Shown here one piece after another: positions 61,803-64,000 of a stretch of DNA of 64,000 nt (within the stretch, counting starts at the first letter, position 1; each line of letters opens with the position of its first letter). The notes under the pieces were generated by a model. That model saw nothing but the letters and a program-made list of their open reading frames with translations, made no database searches and was not told where the DNA came from. This DNA comes from G021776435 sp046756245. Lineage in GTDB: Bacteria; Pseudomonadota; Alphaproteobacteria; Caulobacterales; Parvularculaceae. The position numbers and the translations under genes are program-made. The stretch lies in assembly GCA_046756245.1 (NCBI GenBank), contig JBHHVZ010000001.1:23171-87170 (forward strand), read 5' to 3'.

Positions 61803-63590
61803 ATGTCCGGAAGTTACGAGATCGTAGATCACGTCTATGACGTTGTTGTCGTCGGCGCCGGCGGCGCCGGCCTGCGCGCCACGCTGGGCGCAGCGCAAGC
61901 CGGATTGAAAACCGCATGCGTCACCAAGGTGTTCCCGACCCGCTCGCACACGGTCGCCGCCCAGGGCGGCATTTCCGCAGCCCTCGGCAATATGGGCGAG
62001 GACGACTGGCGCTGGCATGTCTACGACACGGTCAAGGGCTCGGACTGGCTCGGCGATCAGGACGCGATCGAATATCTTTGCAAGCACGCGCCCGCCGCCG
62101 TTTACGAGCTCGAGCATTGGGGCGTGCCGTTTTCCCGGACCGAGGAAGGCAAGATCTATCAGCGCGCCTTCGGCGGCATGACCAGCAATTACGGCGAGGC
62201 GCCGATTCAGCGCACCTGCGCGGCCGCCGACCGCACCGGCCACGCCATGCTGCATACGCTTTACGGGCAGTCGGTGAAGAACAAGGCGGAATTTTTCATC
62301 GAGTATTTCGCCCTCGATCTCATCATGTCGGACGACGGCGAATGCCGCGGGCTGATCGCCTGGGAACTCGACACCGGCAAGATCCACCGCTTCGCCGCAA
62401 AGATGGTGATCCTCGCGACCGGCGGTTACGGCCGGACCTATTTCTCCTGCACGTCGGCGCACACCTGCACCGGCGACGGCGCCGGCATGGTGCTGCGCGC
62501 GGGGCTTCCCTTGCAGGACATGGAGTTCATCCAGTTCCACCCGACCGGCGTTTACGGCGCCGGTGTCCTCATCACCGAAGGCGCGCGCGGCGAAGGCGGC
62601 TACCTGACGAATTCCGAAGGCGAGCGCTTCATGGAGCGTTATGCGCCCTCGGCCAAGGATCTTGCTTCGCGCGATGTGGTCAGCCGCGCCATGACAATCG
62701 AAATTCGCGAGGGACGCGGCGTCGGCCCCGCCAAGGACCACATCCATTTGAACCTCAATCACCTCGACCCGAAAATTCTCGCCGAGCGGCTCCCCGGCAT
62801 TTCGGAATCGGCGAAGATTTTCGCCGGGGTCGACGTGACCAAAGAGCCGATCCCGGTCATTCCGACTTGCCATTACAATATGGGCGGCGTGCCGACCAAT
62901 TATCACGGCGAGGTTGTGACGAAGCGCGGCGAGGATTCGGACGCTACTGTCCCCGGCCTGATGGCGGTCGGCGAAGCGGCCTGCGTGTCGGTGCACGGCG
63001 CCAACCGGCTCGGCTCGAATTCGCTTATCGACCTCGTGGTGTTCGGCCGGGCGGCGGGCGCGCGCTGCGCCGAAGTCGTCAAGGCCGGCGGCCCCGCGCC
63101 GGACCTGCCCGGCGACGCCGGCCTCAAGACTCTCGAACGCCTCGACAAGTATCGCTACGCGGCGGGCGACGCGCCGACGGCGGAGCTTCGTCTTCGCATG
63201 CAGAAGACCATGCAATCGAATTGCGCGGTGTTCCGCACCGGCGACGTGCTCGAGGAAGGCCGCAAGCTTATCCGCGAAGTCCATGACGACATTTCCGACA
63301 TTGCTGTCAGCGATCGCTCGATGATCTGGAACACCGACCTCGTCGAAACGCTCGAATTCGACAATCTCATCGCGCAAGCAGTTGTCGCCATGGAAGGCGC
63401 GGCGAACCGCACCGAATCCCGCGGCGCGCACGCGCGCGAGGACTATCCCGAACGCGACGACGCCAACTGGATGAAGCACACCGTCGCCTGGTTCTCGGAC
63501 GGGAACGTGACGCTCGATTACCGGCCCGTGCACGATTATACGCTCACGGACGAAATGCACTATGTAGAACCGAAGAAAAGGGTTTACTAG
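61803..63590 (+). CDS. sdhA: Succinate dehydrogenase flavoprotein subunit
   Basis: 595 residues, covalent FAD enzyme of the citric acid cycle and respiratory chain. VVVGAGGAGLRA dinucleotide motif, covalent FAD His49 in RSHTVAAQGGISA, active-site HPTGVYGAGVLITEGARGEGGYL region with the catalytic Arg, and the QRTCAAADRTGHAMLHTLYGQ segment. The iron-sulfur subunit gene sdhB normally follows directly; here a minus-strand gene is found instead. Confidence 0.98.
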   Translation: MSGSYEIVDHVYDVVVVGAGGAGLRATLGAAQAGLKTACVTKVFPTRSHTVAAQGGISAALGNMGEDDWRWHVYDTVKGSDWLGDQDAIEYLCKHAPAAVYELEHWGVPFSRTEEGKIYQRAFGGMTSNYGEAPIQRTCAAADRTGHAMLHTLYGQSVKNKAEFFIEYFALDLIMSDDGECRGLIAWELDTGKIHRFAAKMVILATGGYGRTYFSCTSAHTCTGDGAGMVLRAGLPLQDMEFIQFHPTGVYGAGVLITEGARGEGGYLTNSEGERFMERYAPSAKDLASRDVVSRAMTIEIREGRGVGPAKDHIHLNLNHLDPKILAERLPGISESAKIFAGVDVTKEPIPVIPTCHYNMGGVPTNYHGEVVTKRGEDSDATVPGLMAVGEAACVSVHGANRLGSNSLIDLVVFGRAAGARCAEVVKAGGPAPDLPGDAGLKTLERLDKYRYAAGDAPTAELRLRMQKTMQSNCAVFRTGDVLEEGRKLIREVHDDISDIAVSDRSMIWNTDLVETLEFDNLIAQAVVAMEGAANRTESRGAHAREDYPERDDANWMKHTVAWFSDGNVTLDYRPVHDYTLTDEMHYVEPKKRVY

Positions 63591-63598
63591 GGATAGCC

Positions 63599-64000
63599 CT
63601 ATGGGGAATCATCCGGATTCTTATAGTCAAAGTTTTGAAACGGAGATTCTTCGCCTTCTATAGCTGGAGCTGGCCACTGAAATCCATATCGAAAGTCTTC
63701 CGGAGTCTCGAGCGGCGGCTTAACCTGAAGCAAATCGCCGTGAAAGCTTTCGAAGCCATCGGTGGGGCCTAATACTACATTATCAGTGGCGGAAAAATCT
63801 TCGTTGGTGAATTGAGAATACAAAAGCGCGGCTAATCCGGCGAAAGCATCGCAGACGTTCTCGAAATTCGCTTCTTGAAATTTTGCGTGCCTGCTGTGTT
63901 TTGCGTCATTGTATGCGCGGTACCATTTCAACGAATGAGTAGTTGTCCAATCCGCAAAAGGTTTGCGAACAGACGCTTCGCCCTTCCATACGGGTATTTT
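63599..64000 (-). CDS. C-terminal part of an AT-richer gene, cut by the window end
   Basis: The minus-strand frame is open from the right edge (64000) to a stop at 63599, so the gene begins outside the window; 133 residues are visible. They include WTTTHSLKWYRAYNDAKHSR, then AKFQEANFENVCDAFAGLAALLYSQF and an acidic, disordered tail ending in FDYKNPDDSP. No family is assigned. The W-x-x-AYN-x-KHxR string resembles motifs in some mobile or defence-related helical proteins. The DNA is visibly more AT-rich than the rest of the window, which suggests later acquisition. Confidence 0.7.
   Translation of the reverse strand, partial: KIPVWKGEASVRKPFADWTTTHSLKWYRAYNDAKHSRHAKFQEANFENVCDAFAGLAALLYSQFTNEDFSATDNVVLGPTDGFESFHGDLLQVKPPLETPEDFRYGFQWPAPAIEGEESPFQNFDYKNPDDSP

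Noticed and set aside
61449..63560. 703-codon antisense frame across sdhD and sdhA
   Set aside because: Amino acid composition (Arg, Gly, His, Ala) is that of a GC-rich shadow; both sense genes are certain.

Overview
The window looks like a chromosomal segment of a high-GC marine-type alphaproteobacterium. Evidence: an aa3-type cytochrome oxidase with alphaproteobacterial CtaC/CtaD, the TIGR02302-type giant membrane protein near argH-lysA, a twin-transmembrane HIG1-type protein beside etfBA, DUF2125, sdhCDA in that order, GluQ and a candidate CtrA box. The gene content would fit Parvularculaceae or Hyphomonadaceae, but that placement is inference. Most of the window is core metabolism and translation; accessory material is scattered, and only the extreme right edge looks clearly foreign.

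Layout. 1-4.1 kb: two tandem paralogous small membrane proteins, a strong terminator, then ctaD and ctaC (all minus). CtaC carries an unusual extra domain. 4.1-7.4 kb: tldD (possibly leaderless), a secreted beta-propeller protein and gluQ (plus). 7.4-12.6 kb: a minus-strand run ftsE-ftsX-ydcF-like-plsC-DUF2125-aldo/keto reductase, with several 4-base stop/start overlaps. 12.6-14.7 kb: a zinc-ribbon membrane protein with a very charged linker, then hpt. 15-20.7 kb: TIGR02302 protein, a DUF5658-like protein, and the operon argH-lptM-lysA, whose 36-residue lipoprotein gene lptM is easily missed. 20.7-23.1 kb: a TlpA-like thioredoxin and a large lipoprotein of unknown function, followed by a repeat-bearing noncoding gap.

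23.5-27.4 kb: beta-oxidation and electron transfer (3-hydroxybutyryl-CoA dehydrogenase, etfA, etfB, HIG1 protein) plus a flavodoxin-like protein. 27.5-32.8 kb: an NlpC/CHAP-like candidate with a CtrA-type box, a small ORF with its own terminator, a PadR regulator with a near-perfect operator and a co-transcribed membrane protein, then GNAT, YccF and MarR genes. 32.9-45.8 kb: M17 aminopeptidase, TadD-like TPR lipoprotein, Nramp homologue with atypical metal-site residues, 5-oxoprolinase, crotonase, BCCT transporter, PYROXD2-like oxidoreductase, zinc alcohol dehydrogenase and tRNA-Thr(CGT).

46.1-52.4 kb is a translation cluster on the minus strand: rpmI-rplT-terminator-P1 peptidase-pheS-RibD-like-DUF302-pheT, with pheS and pheT split by two unrelated genes. 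52.7-60.9 kb: retropepsin-like lipoprotein, exported amidohydrolase, exported M28 peptidase, a duplicated-domain protein, a TonB-dependent receptor and a YbjN-domain protein; several look like a peptide-scavenging set. 61-64 kb: sdhC-sdhD-sdhA, then an AT-richer minus-strand gene that runs off the right end where sdhB would be expected. No CRISPR array, insertion sequence, prophage or rRNA was found.
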